From NCBI RefSeq assembly GCF_001811425.1, contig NZ_KV804728.1, forward strand, positions 1 to 64,000: a DNA stretch of 64,000 bases. The letters run 5' to 3'. Below are positions 15,643 through 23,867 of this stretch, piece after piece. Every line of letters starts with the position of its first letter. The first letter of the stretch is position 1. The DNA comes from Peptoniphilus_A sp001811425. GTDB taxonomy: Bacteria; Bacillota; Clostridia; Tissierellales; Peptoniphilaceae. The notes beneath the pieces were generated by a model that was given only the letters and a program-made list of their open reading frames with translations, did not search any database and had not been told where the DNA came from. The position numbers were made by a program, and so were the translations under genes.

Positions 15643-16170
15643 ATGATAAACGAAGAAATAAGCAAAGAAGCAAGTCAAGCAGCACAAACCATAATAACAT
15701 ACACAATAAAGGCAGCAAAAGAATCAATCAACTTAGACAAAGAAATAAGAAAAAAGATGAATGATACTTTAGAAAAAGCAAACGGAAACTTAAAAAGCCT
15801 TATGGGAGATGAAATGAAAATAAAAGACCTCTACAAAAAAGGACAACTAGAAAATATAAGCATAGATCAAAGCGACCTCAAAGACTTAAAAAAAGAACTA
15901 AACAAACTTGGAGTAAAGTTTTCAGTAATGAAAAACAAAGAAAGCAAAAACTATGAAGTATTTTTCCAAGCCAAAGACATAAAAGTAATGGAATATGCCT
16001 TTAAGCAAGTCATAGCCAAAGAAAATAAAAAAGAAAAAGAAAGTATTCTAAAACAAATAAAGAAATACAAAGACCTATCCAAGAACAAGGATAAAACAAA
16101 AGAGAAAGTCAAAAGAAAAGTAAAAGAAAAAGTAAAACCAAGTAAAAAAGATATGACCAGAGAAATTTAA
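15643..16170 (+). CDS. pcfB: PcfB-family (DUF3801) mobilization protein
   Basis: A 175-residue basic protein. The N-terminus MINEEISKEASQAAQTIITY and the central LKDLKKELNKLGVKFSVMKN segment fit PcfB/DUF3801 proteins, and the C-terminus is extremely lysine-rich. PcfB of the enterococcal plasmid pCF10 is a relaxosome accessory factor that helps dock the relaxase to the coupling protein. Here it belongs to the inserted mobilizable element and could bridge its relaxase to a helper VirD4. The backbone conjugative element's own pcfB appears to have been deleted between tnpW and virD4. AAAGGAG precedes the ATG. Confidence 0.75.
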   Translation: MINEEISKEASQAAQTIITYTIKAAKESINLDKEIRKKMNDTLEKANGNLKSLMGDEMKIKDLYKKGQLENISIDQSDLKDLKKELNKLGVKFSVMKNKESKNYEVFFQAKDIKVMEYAFKQVIAKENKKEKESILKQIKKYKDLSKNKDKTKEKVKRKVKEKVKPSKKDMTREI

Positions 16171-16213
16171 GGGAGTAACGAAAAGTTACACCCTTAAATA
16201 ACCATAATAACAA

Positions 16214-16277
16214 GACTTCCGAAAAGCAGAAGTCCAGAATTCCGAAAATCGGAAATCAAGAATTTCGATTATCGAAA
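16214..16277 (+). repeat. Three consecutive short inverted repeats
   Basis: Three hairpins stand in a row: GACTTC/GAAGTC (16214-16234), TTCCG/CGGAA (16240-16254) and TTTCGAT/ATCGAAA (16263-16277). The loops share CGAAAA-like sequence. The stretch between 16171 and 16373 holds no gene other than these repeats and a possible promoter. A replication or partition site is one possibility. Confidence 0.5.
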
Positions 16278-16311
16278 ATCTGGAATATATCAATGTAGAA
16301 AGGATATAAAA

Positions 16312-16340
16312 TAGAATAAACACAATATTTATGATATAAT
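16312..16340 (+). promoter_or_regulatory. Probable promoter
   Basis: TAGAAT, 17 bases, TATAAT (16335-16340). The region from -35 to -10 resembles the promoter at 5637-5665 (shared AATATTTATG-TATAATTAA), so both may answer to the same Xre-type regulator. Confidence 0.5.
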
Positions 16341-16372
16341 TAAAGCAGTTAAGAGGTCAAAGAGGTGCTTGT

Positions 16373-16504
16373 ATGAATAAGAAAAATAACATAGATAGAG
16401 TTCATGATGATGTTTTTAATAGCATAAAAACATTAATGGATAAGGCAAGAAATGAAGTCGCAAGAGAAGTCAATCATCAGGAGATGAAAACAAAAAAGTC
16501 CTAG
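16373..16504 (+). CDS. Small hypothetical protein, 43 residues
   Basis: A promoter-like sequence and an AGAGGTG site precede the ATG. The protein reads MNKKNNIDRVHDDVFNSIKT and continues with DKARNEVAREVN. This faintly resembles the N-terminus of DUF1016-type proteins, but it ends shortly after, so it may be a truncated relic. No function can be assigned. Confidence 0.4.
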   Translation: MNKKNNIDRVHDDVFNSIKTLMDKARNEVAREVNHQEMKTKKS

Positions 16505-16616
16505 ACCAAGCCCTTAAAGGGCAATGAAATAAATGAGACAGCCAAACAAAGAGTAAACCTCGGCAAGACACGTTATTATGTGGACAAGGTATTTTATAAT
16601 TAAAGGAGAAAATATT

Positions 16617-17033
16617 ATGAAAGGTGGTTTTAGAATTCTTCTTGCTATAATGATTTTATTTTCATTAACAGGATGTAAAGGGAAAACAGATGGAGATATT
16701 ACAATTGATAAAGGTGATTCAAATAAATTTAGCCAAGAAGAAATAGATTCTGCAATTAAAGTAGTAAAGGATAATTTTTCATTCCCAGGCTCAGAATTAA
16801 AAGCAGTACGCTACGATGAAGCTAAATCTGATGATGTGATAAAAGAATTTATGGAATATGGAGCAGGCAAGGGCACTGATATAGATCCAAATAATATTAT
16901 CGTTCTATTTTCAGAATTTGATGTGACTGGTAAAAATCCTGTATTAAGTAAGGATGAATACAAGAATTACAGCTGGACCTTAGTTCGACCAGACAAAGAT
17001 GGGGAATGGAAGATAGAAGATCAAGGTTATTAA
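16617..17033 (+). CDS. Putative lipoprotein
   Basis: A 138-residue protein with a short signal sequence ending LFSLTGC at residue 21, a clear lipobox, so it should be anchored outside the membrane. The mature part contains FSQEEIDSAIKVVKDNFSFP and ends with a YSWTLVRPDKDGEWKIEDQ segment. It resembles small lipoproteins of the DUF4829 type found on many Firmicutes mobile elements, though I am not sure of the family number. AAAGGAG precedes the ATG at 16617, which is preferred over the upstream in-frame start. Its role is unknown. Confidence 0.65.
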   Translation: MKGGFRILLAIMILFSLTGCKGKTDGDITIDKGDSNKFSQEEIDSAIKVVKDNFSFPGSELKAVRYDEAKSDDVIKEFMEYGAGKGTDIDPNNIIVLFSEFDVTGKNPVLSKDEYKNYSWTLVRPDKDGEWKIEDQGY

Positions 17034-17069
17034 AAAATATAAGGAAAAATAAAATATAAATTATAAGGA

Positions 17070-17099
17070 GAAGTAGAGAAAAAATCTACTTCTTTTTTT
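17070..17099 (+). terminator. Intrinsic terminator
   Basis: GAAGTAGA and TCTACTTC form an 8-bp stem followed by TTTTTTT. It lies 19 bases before the replisome-organizer gene. Confidence 0.75.
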
Positions 17100-17117
17100 A
17101 TTGCAAGGAGGATTAGA

Positions 17118-17846
17118 ATGGCAACAAACAAAAGATATTATTGGATAAAATTAAAAGAAGAATTTTTCACAGACAAAAGGATAAAAAGATTAAGAAGAAT
17201 ATCGGGAGGAGATACCTACACGATAATCTACCTCAAACTTTTATTATTAAGCCTAAAAGATGAGGGCAAACTCTATTATGACGGAGTAGAAAGTGATTTT
17301 ATAAAAGAGTTAGCACTAACCATAGATGAAACAGACGATGATGTAATGGTTACGGTAAATTATTTAATCAATCAAGGCTTATTAGAAGTTGTAACAGAAA
17401 ATGATGAATACTATTTAACTGAAATACCAAACTTAATAGGATCAGAAACAGCCTGGGCAGAGAAAAAAAGAAGATACAGACAAAATAAACAGAGGACATT
17501 GTCCTTAATGAGTCCAACCAATGTCCGACAAGAGATAGAGATAGAGAAAGATATAGAGATAGATAAAGAGAGAGAGGGAGAGATAGATAAAAAGTCCACC
17601 CCCATCTTTTATGGAGAGTACAAAAATGTAAGGTTAAGCAAAGAAGAATATAAAAACCTTAAATAAAAACTAAACTCATACACAGAAATAATGATAAATA
17701 AACTATCCAGATACATGGAAAGCAGTGGTAAGACCTATCAAAACAACTATGTGACAATCTTAAAATGGTATGAAGAAGATAAAGAAAAACTAAGACATCA
17801 AGGAGGAAATAAAAAAATGAACTATGATGTAGGAGAATCTTTATAG
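17118..17846 (+). pseudogene. Phage-type replisome organizer with a premature stop
   Basis: The first 182 codons encode a winged-helix replisome organizer N-terminal domain: NKRYYWIKLKEEFFTDKRIK, LLLLSLKDEGKLYYDG and VNYLINQGLLEVV. A TAA at 17664-17666 interrupts the frame after EEYKNLK. The same frame then stays open for 59 more codons with the expected C-terminal sequence (KLSRYMESSGKTYQNNYVTI, WYEEDKEKL) to a TAG at 17846. Intact relatives include this C-terminal helicase-loading part. A single point change therefore seems to have truncated the protein, unless the N-terminal piece alone works. It would initiate replication of the inserted element. Confidence 0.7.
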
Positions 17847-17940
17847 ATAAAAAGAGGTGGAAAGCCACTATTAAAGACTTTAAGTCTAAAAAGGTATCAA
17901 AGTATGCCAGAGATAATAAAAATGTAAATATGACACTTAA

Positions 17941-17978
17941 AAGGCGATTAGAAAATTAAAAATCTAATCGCCTTTTTT
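17941..17978 (+). terminator. Intrinsic terminator
   Basis: AAGGCGATTAGA and TCTAATCGCCTT form a perfect 12-bp stem followed by TTTTT. It lies 20 bases before the small gene at 17999. Confidence 0.85.
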
Positions 17979-17998
17979 ATTGCATGAAAGGATAAGCT

Positions 17999-18223
17999 AT
18001 GACAAAAAGACAAACAAAATACATTGTAAAAAGAAATTATGATAATAGAAGAACAGATACGGACGCTTTTCTAAGACTAATAAAAAAATCAAGCAAATTA
18101 AATAAGACTAATGAAATTGAGTATAACAAATATAATATTGATAGCAATAAAAAAGAGTGCTATAATAAAAATAGTTTTAGAGAAAGTTGTGTTATTTCTG
18201 AAAACTCAAACAAGGAGGAATAG
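17999..18223 (+). CDS. Small basic protein upstream of the recombinase
   Basis: A 74-residue polar, lysine- and asparagine-rich protein with an ATG behind AAAGGATAAG. It starts MTKRQTKYIVKRNYDNRRTD and ends with a serine/asparagine-rich stretch. No family recognised. It ends 3 bases before the serine recombinase gene, so they are co-expressed. A short co-transcribed protein next to a large serine recombinase could be a directionality factor, but nothing in the sequence proves it. Confidence 0.5.
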   Translation: MTKRQTKYIVKRNYDNRRTDTDAFLRLIKKSSKLNKTNEIEYNKYNIDSNKKECYNKNSFRESCVISENSNKEE

Positions 18224-18226
18224 GAA

Positions 18227-19873
18227 ATGATACAAACAAATTCAAATCAATTTTCATTCAAAGCTGCAATTTATTGCAGACTATCTAAAGATGATGAGCA
18301 GAAAGGAGAGAGTGCCAGCATACAAAACCAAAAGGAACTTTTAGAAAACTATGTAAAATCAAGAGGTTGGAGTATTTATGATGTATATATAGATGATGGA
18401 TATACTGGATTAAATACAAATAGACCATCATTTCAAAGACTAATCAGAGATATTGAAAATAAGAAAGTGGATATAGTTATAACTAAGGACTTATCAAGGC
18501 TTGGAAGAAACTATTTGCAGACTGGATACTATACAGAAAATTTCTTCCCAAAGAACAATGTCAGATATATAGCTTTAAATGATGGAGTAGATACCTTTCA
18601 AGATAACAACGAAATAGTTCCTTTTAAAAATGTTTTAAACGAGTTTTATTCAAGAGATGTTTCCAAAAAGATGAAATCTGCCTATATGACAAGAGCAAGG
18701 CAAGGAAAATTTATTGGTTGTCTTGCTCCAATAGGATATAGGAAAGACAATGATGATCCACATAAATTAGTAATCGATGATGAAACTTCATGGATTGTTG
18801 AAAAAATTTTTGATCTTGCTTTTAGTGGTTATGGAGTACAAGCAATTAGAAGAAGACTTTTTGAAGAAAAAATACCTACACCTACCTGGTGGAATAGAAA
18901 AAAAGGACTTAGAAATAAAAAAACTAAGTTAGAAATGACCGTAGATGGTGGAGAGTATTGGTGGGACTGCACCACCCTAAAAGAAATTATTGAAAACCCA
19001 GTTTATATTGGTCATATTGCTAGTCAAAAAGTTAATTATAAATTCAAAGTAGGTTGGTTATCCGATAAACCCAAAGAGGAATGGATAATAGTAGAAAATA
19101 CACACGAACCTATTATTTCTGAAGATATTTATAATATAGCAAATGAAAAATTAAAGAGCAGGAGAAGACCATTTAAAAATGGAGAAGAAAGTATATTTGC
19201 AGGCATTGTGAAATGTCCCGATTGTGGAAAATCTTTAAATCTTGGAAGAAACAAATCGAAAAAAAGAGAAAAGTTACTCACTTGTAACACTTATAGAAGA
19301 TATGGAAAGTCATTATGTAGTCAACATAGAATTTATTACGATACTCTTTATGAGATAGTGCTTAAAGATATTAGAAAAAATGCAGAAATAGCATTGAAAG
19401 ACGAAAAAGAAATCATAAAAGCACTTGAAAAATCACGAGAAGTTGATAATGAAGAAGAACAAAAATTTATTATGGATAAGATTTACGAAGATCAGATAAG
19501 AGTAGAAGATTTAACTAAAAAGATTGAAAGACTATATGATGACTGGCTCGATAATAAGATAAGTGAAAGTAACTTCCAAAAAATTCTTGAAAAATCACAG
19601 AAAGAACAAGATTATCTAAACCAAAGAATAGAAGATAATCAAAAATTGATTGTTAAAGAAGATCTTGAAGATATTAATGTCAAAAAATGGATTGAACTCA
19701 TAAAAAAACATAGGGATATAAAGAAGCTGGACAAAGAAACCTTAAACGAACTCATCTCAAAAATCTATGTTCACGAAAAAGAAGTAGTGAATGGAGAAAT
19801 CACCCAAACAATTGATATTTACTACAATTTCATAGGAAATACAGACACACTACAAGTATTTTACAATCTCTAA
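18227..19873 (+). CDS. Large serine recombinase
   Basis: A 548-residue site-specific recombinase. The catalytic domain begins AAIYCRLSKDDEQKGESASI with Ser20 as nucleophile and continues with VITKDLSRLGRNYLQTGYY. A recombinase domain (APIGYRKDNDDPHKL) follows, then a zinc ribbon near residue 330 with CPDCGKSL and a second Cys pair in LLTCNTYRRYGKSLC, and a long coiled-coil region at about 390-500. This is the TnpX/TndX-like class. Its gene lies 3 bases from the right boundary of the insertion in maff2, so it is the enzyme expected to have integrated the element. A GGAGG site precedes the ATG. Confidence 0.92.
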   Translation: MIQTNSNQFSFKAAIYCRLSKDDEQKGESASIQNQKELLENYVKSRGWSIYDVYIDDGYTGLNTNRPSFQRLIRDIENKKVDIVITKDLSRLGRNYLQTGYYTENFFPKNNVRYIALNDGVDTFQDNNEIVPFKNVLNEFYSRDVSKKMKSAYMTRARQGKFIGCLAPIGYRKDNDDPHKLVIDDETSWIVEKIFDLAFSGYGVQAIRRRLFEEKIPTPTWWNRKKGLRNKKTKLEMTVDGGEYWWDCTTLKEIIENPVYIGHIASQKVNYKFKVGWLSDKPKEEWIIVENTHEPIISEDIYNIANEKLKSRRRPFKNGEESIFAGIVKCPDCGKSLNLGRNKSKKREKLLTCNTYRRYGKSLCSQHRIYYDTLYEIVLKDIRKNAEIALKDEKEIIKALEKSREVDNEEEQKFIMDKIYEDQIRVEDLTKKIERLYDDWLDNKISESNFQKILEKSQKEQDYLNQRIEDNQKLIVKEDLEDINVKKWIELIKKHRDIKKLDKETLNELISKIYVHEKEVVNGEITQTIDIYYNFIGNTDTLQVFYNL

Positions 19874-19876
19874 TTA

Positions 19877-19896
19877 GGCATAAAGCAGCTTATGGC
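19877..19896 (+). repeat. Right end (att-like) repeat in maff2
   Basis: GGCATAAAGCAGCTTATGGC, matching 16 of 20 positions of the left copy at 5557-5576. It marks the right junction of the inserted element with maff2. Confidence 0.7.
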
Positions 19897-19960
19897 TGGT
19901 GGAGGAATTGTGCTAATCGGGATCAAATTAATTCCACTACTTGCAAATGCTTTAAAATAG
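19877..19960 (+). pseudogene. maff2: maff2, 3' part
   Basis: This reads GIKQLMAGGGIVLIGIKLIP and LLANALK to a TAG at 19958-19960, the hydrophobic C-terminus of Maff2-family proteins. It has no start of its own and continues the frame interrupted at 5577. The next gene, the TrbL/VirB6-like gene, follows after 10 bases, as in uninterrupted elements. Confidence 0.85.
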
Positions 19961-19970
19961 GAGAAAGTCT

Positions 19971-20834
19971 ATGTTTGGTATCTTTGACAAGCTAACTGAA
20001 TTTTTTAAGGATATGCTACTCGGAGGTATCAAAGCAAATCTTGAGTCCATGTTCTTAGATATAAATGACAAGGTAGGAGTTATTGCAACTGATGTTGGGA
20101 AGACACCAATGGGTTGGAATGGAGAAGTGTATAACTTCATAAAAAACATTAATGATAATGTGATCGTTCCAATAGCAGGTCTTATCATAACAGCAGTTTT
20201 ATGTATTGAACTCATAAATATGGTTATGCAAAAGAATAATATGCACGATACAGATACTTTTGAGTTTTTTAAATACATTATAAAGATGTTTATAGCAGTC
20301 TACCTTGCAAGCCATGCCTTTGAATTTTCAATGGCAGTCTTTGATGTGGCACAAAATCTTGTAAACAAAGCGGCAGGGGTAATCACTACTTCTGCCACTG
20401 TTTCAGGAGATCAGATAGTTGCAATGGTTGATACATTAAAAGAAAAAGATGTTGGTGCATTAATTATGATATTAGTTGAAACAAGCCTTGTAAGGATTGC
20501 AATTCAATGTATATCTTTAACTATTACCTTAATAGTATATGGGCGTATGTTTGAAATATATGTCTACTCATCAGTATCATCCATACCATTTGCGACTATG
20601 GGAAATAAAGAATGGGGTCAGATTGGAACAAATTATATCAAGGGACTTTTTGCCTTGGGACTACAAGGTTTGTTTTTGATGATATGTTTAGGTATCTACA
20701 CCGTTTTAATAAGAACGGTACAGATTACAGATATTCACGCAAGCTTGTTTAGTATATTAGGATATGCTCTACTACTTGGACTTATGATGTTTAAGAGTGG
20801 AACAGTTGCAAAAAGTATTATGAATACGCACTAG
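19971..20834 (+). CDS. VirB6/TrbL-like mating-channel protein (CD1112 type)
   Basis: A 287-residue membrane protein with about six hydrophobic segments, including VIVPIAGLIITAVLCIELIN and GLFALGLQGLFLMICLGIYT. It begins MFGIFDKLTEFFKDMLLGGI and shows the layout of the VirB6/TrbL-like proteins of CTn/Tn1549 elements (the CD1112 group), which line the inner-membrane part of the type IV channel. The gene lies between maff2 and the PrgI gene, its usual place. AGGAG precedes the ATG. Confidence 0.85.
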   Translation: MFGIFDKLTEFFKDMLLGGIKANLESMFLDINDKVGVIATDVGKTPMGWNGEVYNFIKNINDNVIVPIAGLIITAVLCIELINMVMQKNNMHDTDTFEFFKYIIKMFIAVYLASHAFEFSMAVFDVAQNLVNKAAGVITTSATVSGDQIVAMVDTLKEKDVGALIMILVETSLVRIAIQCISLTITLIVYGRMFEIYVYSSVSSIPFATMGNKEWGQIGTNYIKGLFALGLQGLFLMICLGIYTVLIRTVQITDIHASLFSILGYALLLGLMMFKSGTVAKSIMNTH

Positions 20835-20843
20835 GAGGAATAA

Positions 20844-21134
20844 ATGTTAAAAAAGAAAAATTGTGCTTTATTAGGACTTGGAATTTTATTGGGAGGAACT
20901 TATGAAATCTTAAAAGAGAAAAAAAGAAATGAAGAGATTAGAAACTTAAAGAGGAGAATAAATAGACTCGGAAGATGTCACAATGAATTTGTTATGTATC
21001 AAGGAGAATACAATGACAGAAATGAAGAAAAACAAGAAGAATTAGAAGAAAGAATTAGCTACCTGGAAGAGGAAACAACATCTAATTATGACCATATACT
21101 TGAACTTTCCAAAGTAGAAGTAGAGGGAGATTAA
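20844..21134 (+). CDS. Small membrane-anchored coiled-coil protein
   Basis: A 96-residue protein with one short hydrophobic segment at the N-terminus (CALLGLGILLGGTYEIL). It is followed by a charged helical region with coiled-coil character (RRINRLGRCHNEF, EEKQEELEERISYLEEETTS). AGGAGG precedes the ATG. It is sandwiched between the TrbL-like and PrgI genes without gaps, so it belongs to the conjugation operon. A structural accessory role is inferred only from position. Confidence 0.6.
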   Translation: MLKKKNCALLGLGILLGGTYEILKEKKRNEEIRNLKRRINRLGRCHNEFVMYQGEYNDRNEEKQEELEERISYLEEETTSNYDHILELSKVEVEGD

Positions 21135-21135
21135 A

Positions 21136-21546
21136 ATGGCATATGTACCAATACCAAAAGATTTGGACAAGATTAAAACAAAGGTTGCCTTTAACTTAAC
21201 TAAAAGGCAACTTATAGGTTTTTCTGTGGCAGGACTAATTGGCATACCAACCTATTTATTTATGAAGAAATATCTACCTAATGATGTTTCAATCATTGTA
21301 ATGCTAATAGTAACCCTGCCAATCTTTTTTATAACCTTATATGAAAAAGATACCTTAACTTTTGAAAAATATTTTAAATTTTTCTATCTTCATAAGTTTT
21401 ATCAACCAACTAAGAGAATAAGAAAGGAGGCATACCTTGAAGCAAAGAAAAAAGCAAATCAGCGACTTAAATCTAAGGGAAAAACAATTAAAAAAAGACC
21501 GAAAGGAAGTAAGAAAGCTAAAAACAAAGAAAGATCCAACAAATAG
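21136..21546 (+). CDS. prgI: PrgI-family conjugation protein
   Basis: A 136-residue membrane protein starting MAYVPIPKDLDKIKTKVAFN and followed by LTKRQLIGFSVAGLIGIPTY. It has two transmembrane segments and a conserved DTLTFEKYFKFFYLHKF segment, diagnostic of PrgI, the VirB3-like partner of VirB4 in Gram-positive systems. The basic C-terminal tail of about 35 residues is encoded in DNA that overlaps the VirB4 start by 110 bases in another frame. It acts in the inner-membrane complex of the mating channel. Confidence 0.85.
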   Translation: MAYVPIPKDLDKIKTKVAFNLTKRQLIGFSVAGLIGIPTYLFMKKYLPNDVSIIVMLIVTLPIFFITLYEKDTLTFEKYFKFFYLHKFYQPTKRIRKEAYLEAKKKANQRLKSKGKTIKKRPKGSKKAKNKERSNK

Positions 21547-23860
21547 TCTTCTAAGTGTAATTTTAAATAAACAGAAAAAGAGATTTACTGTTGAAGATAC
21601 TATTCCCTATATAAGAATGTTACCAGAGGGCATTTGCCAGTTAGATGAAAAAAATTATTCAAAGACAATTTCATTTCAAGATATAAATTACCAGTTGGCA
21701 TTGGAAGAAGATAGAGATTTAATATTTAGCCAATTTGCCAACTTTTTAAATTCTTTTGATCCAAGTGTCCACATTGAACTTTCGTATGTAAATCAATTAG
21801 GAAGAAATAAAGACCTACAAGACGCAATTAAAATTGCTGATAAGGGAGACTTCTATGACGATGTAAGAAAAGAGTTTAGGGAGATGTTAAAGCTTCAACT
21901 TGCAAAGGGGAATAACGGACTTAAAAAGATGAAGTATATAACCTTTACAACAGAAGCCGATAACCTAGAGCAAGCAAGGGCAAAGTTAAATAGACTTGAA
22001 GTAGATATTTTATCTAACTTTAAATCTATGGGAGTAAGAGCAGAGAGTCTTGATGGCGAAGAAAGGTTAAGGCTTGTTCACGATATGTTAAATCCAGATA
22101 AGAGCTTTGATTTTTCATATAAAGATTTGAAGAAGAAAGAGTCTACAAAATCACATATAACTCCCAATATCTTTAATTTTGCACCAGCAAACAATTTTAA
22201 ATTTGGGAAATTCATTGGGGCGACAAGTCATTTTCAAATACTTGCAAGTGAGTTATCAGACAGAATGTTATCTGAGTTTTTAGATATTGATGACAATATT
22301 TATGTAGCTTTTCATATAGATGTAGTTGAACAAGCAGAAGCTATTAAACTCATTAAGAGAAAGAACACAGACCTGGACAGAATGAAAATTGAAGAACAAA
22401 AGAAAGCAGTTCGTGCTGGATATGATATGGATATTATCCCTTCAGATATAAATACTTTTGGAGCTGATGTTAAGTCCATGTTATCTGACTTACAAAATAG
22501 AGATGAAAGGCTCTTTGTAGTATCCATAGTAATGATGAATTTTGCTAGGACTAATCAAAAATTAGAAAACACTATTGCTCAAATCTCATCAATTGCTAAC
22601 AGACATAATTGTCAGGTAAAAAGATTATCTCACCAACAAGAGCAAGGACTTGTTTCTGTCTTACCTTTAGGAGTTAATCAAGTCGAGATAAAAAGATTTT
22701 TAACTTCATCATCAACAGCAGTCTTTATGCCTTTTACAACAGAAGAGCTATTTATTGATTCGGCAAATTCTTTGTACTATGGCTTAAACGCCCTTAGCCA
22801 AAACTTGATTATGGCAGATAGGAAGAAACTAAAGAACCCTAACGGATTAATATTGGGAACACCAGGTTCTGGTAAATCTTTCTCAGCAAAGAGAGAGATG
22901 GCAAATGCAATTCTTGTAACAGACGATGATGTAATTATTTGTGATCCAGAAGGCGAGTATTCAAACCTTGTAAAACAATTTAATGGAGAAGTTATTAAAG
23001 TTTCGGCAAAGTCAAAGGACTATCTAAATCCACTAGATATAAATATGAACTATGGAGATGGGGACGCACCTTTAAAGGATAAGGCAAACTTCATAATGTC
23101 TATGCTTGAACTTGTAGTAGGAGGATCTGGTCTTACTGCTGCAGAAAAATCTGTTATAGATAGGTGTTTACCAAAGATATATCAAAAATATTTTGAAGAC
23201 CCAAAACCAGAAAATATGCCTATATTAGGAGATTTATATGATATGCTCCTATCTCAAGAAGAGGGAGTTGGTAGAAAACTAGCAACAGAAATGGAAATTT
23301 ATGTTAAGGGAAGTCTTAATGTCTTTAACAATAGGTCAAATGTTGACCTAAATAGGCAACTGCTCTGTTTTGATATAAAAGAGTTAGGAACACAACTTAA
23401 AAAAATAGGTATGCTTGTAATTCAAGACCAGGTTTGGAACAAGGTTTCGCTAAATAGAGGAAGCAAATCTACCAGATACTATATAGATGAGTTCCACCTT
23501 TTATTAAAAGATCCACAAACTGCTTCATATTCAGTAGAAATCTGGAAAAGATTTAGAAAATGGGGCGGAATTCCAACAGGTATAACTCAAAACGTAAAAG
23601 ACCTTTTAACAAGTCAGGAAATTGAAAATATATTTGATAATACAGACTTTGTTCTAATGTTAAATCAAGCATCTGGAGATAGGGATATTCTTGCTAAGAA
23701 ATTAAAAATATCGCCTTATCAGTTAAACTATATTACTAATTCAAATGCAGGTGAGGGACTATTATTCTTCGGAAATACTATTGTTCCATTTATAGATAAG
23801 TTTCCTAAAGACACCATGCTATATAAGCTAATGACAACAAAACCAGAAGAAACTAAGTAG
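21437..23860 (+). CDS. virB4: VirB4-like conjugation ATPase (CD1110 type)
   Basis: An 807-residue ATPase that powers the type IV channel. Walker A is LGTPGSGKSFSAKREM at about residue 474, and Walker B is in TRYYIDEFHLLLKDPQ near residue 690. FDIKELGTQLKKIGMLV lies between them. The N-terminal 40 residues are highly basic. I keep the TTG start at 21437 because AAGGAGG precedes it by 6 bases. This makes a 110-base overlap with prgI, which is unusually long. An internal start after the prgI stop would still leave the conserved DTIPYIRMLPEGICQL region intact. Length and motifs look complete. Confidence 0.88.
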   Translation: MKQRKKQISDLNLREKQLKKDRKEVRKLKTKKDPTNSLLSVILNKQKKRFTVEDTIPYIRMLPEGICQLDEKNYSKTISFQDINYQLALEEDRDLIFSQFANFLNSFDPSVHIELSYVNQLGRNKDLQDAIKIADKGDFYDDVRKEFREMLKLQLAKGNNGLKKMKYITFTTEADNLEQARAKLNRLEVDILSNFKSMGVRAESLDGEERLRLVHDMLNPDKSFDFSYKDLKKKESTKSHITPNIFNFAPANNFKFGKFIGATSHFQILASELSDRMLSEFLDIDDNIYVAFHIDVVEQAEAIKLIKRKNTDLDRMKIEEQKKAVRAGYDMDIIPSDINTFGADVKSMLSDLQNRDERLFVVSIVMMNFARTNQKLENTIAQISSIANRHNCQVKRLSHQQEQGLVSVLPLGVNQVEIKRFLTSSSTAVFMPFTTEELFIDSANSLYYGLNALSQNLIMADRKKLKNPNGLILGTPGSGKSFSAKREMANAILVTDDDVIICDPEGEYSNLVKQFNGEVIKVSAKSKDYLNPLDINMNYGDGDAPLKDKANFIMSMLELVVGGSGLTAAEKSVIDRCLPKIYQKYFEDPKPENMPILGDLYDMLLSQEEGVGRKLATEMEIYVKGSLNVFNNRSNVDLNRQLLCFDIKELGTQLKKIGMLVIQDQVWNKVSLNRGSKSTRYYIDEFHLLLKDPQTASYSVEIWKRFRKWGGIPTGITQNVKDLLTSQEIENIFDNTDFVLMLNQASGDRDILAKKLKISPYQLNYITNSNAGEGLLFFGNTIVPFIDKFPKDTMLYKLMTTKPEETK

Positions 23861-23867
23861 GTGTGAT

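Larger units (their letters stand above)
5577..19896 (+). mobile_element. Integrative mobilizable element inserted in maff2
   Basis: About 14.3 kb lies between the two halves of maff2. The block has a large serine recombinase at its right end, a MobA/MobL relaxase with an oriT-like upstream region, a PcfB-like protein, DUF3847-type protein and a phage-type replisome organizer. It has no mating-channel genes, so it would depend on a conjugative helper. Cargo is a BlaI/M56 pair and exported proteins. Large serine recombinases are known to use conserved genes of resident conjugative elements as integration sites, and I recall maff2 among the reported targets in streptococci. The host element's virD4 is truncated, so help in trans may have to come from elsewhere. 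Confidence 0.8.
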
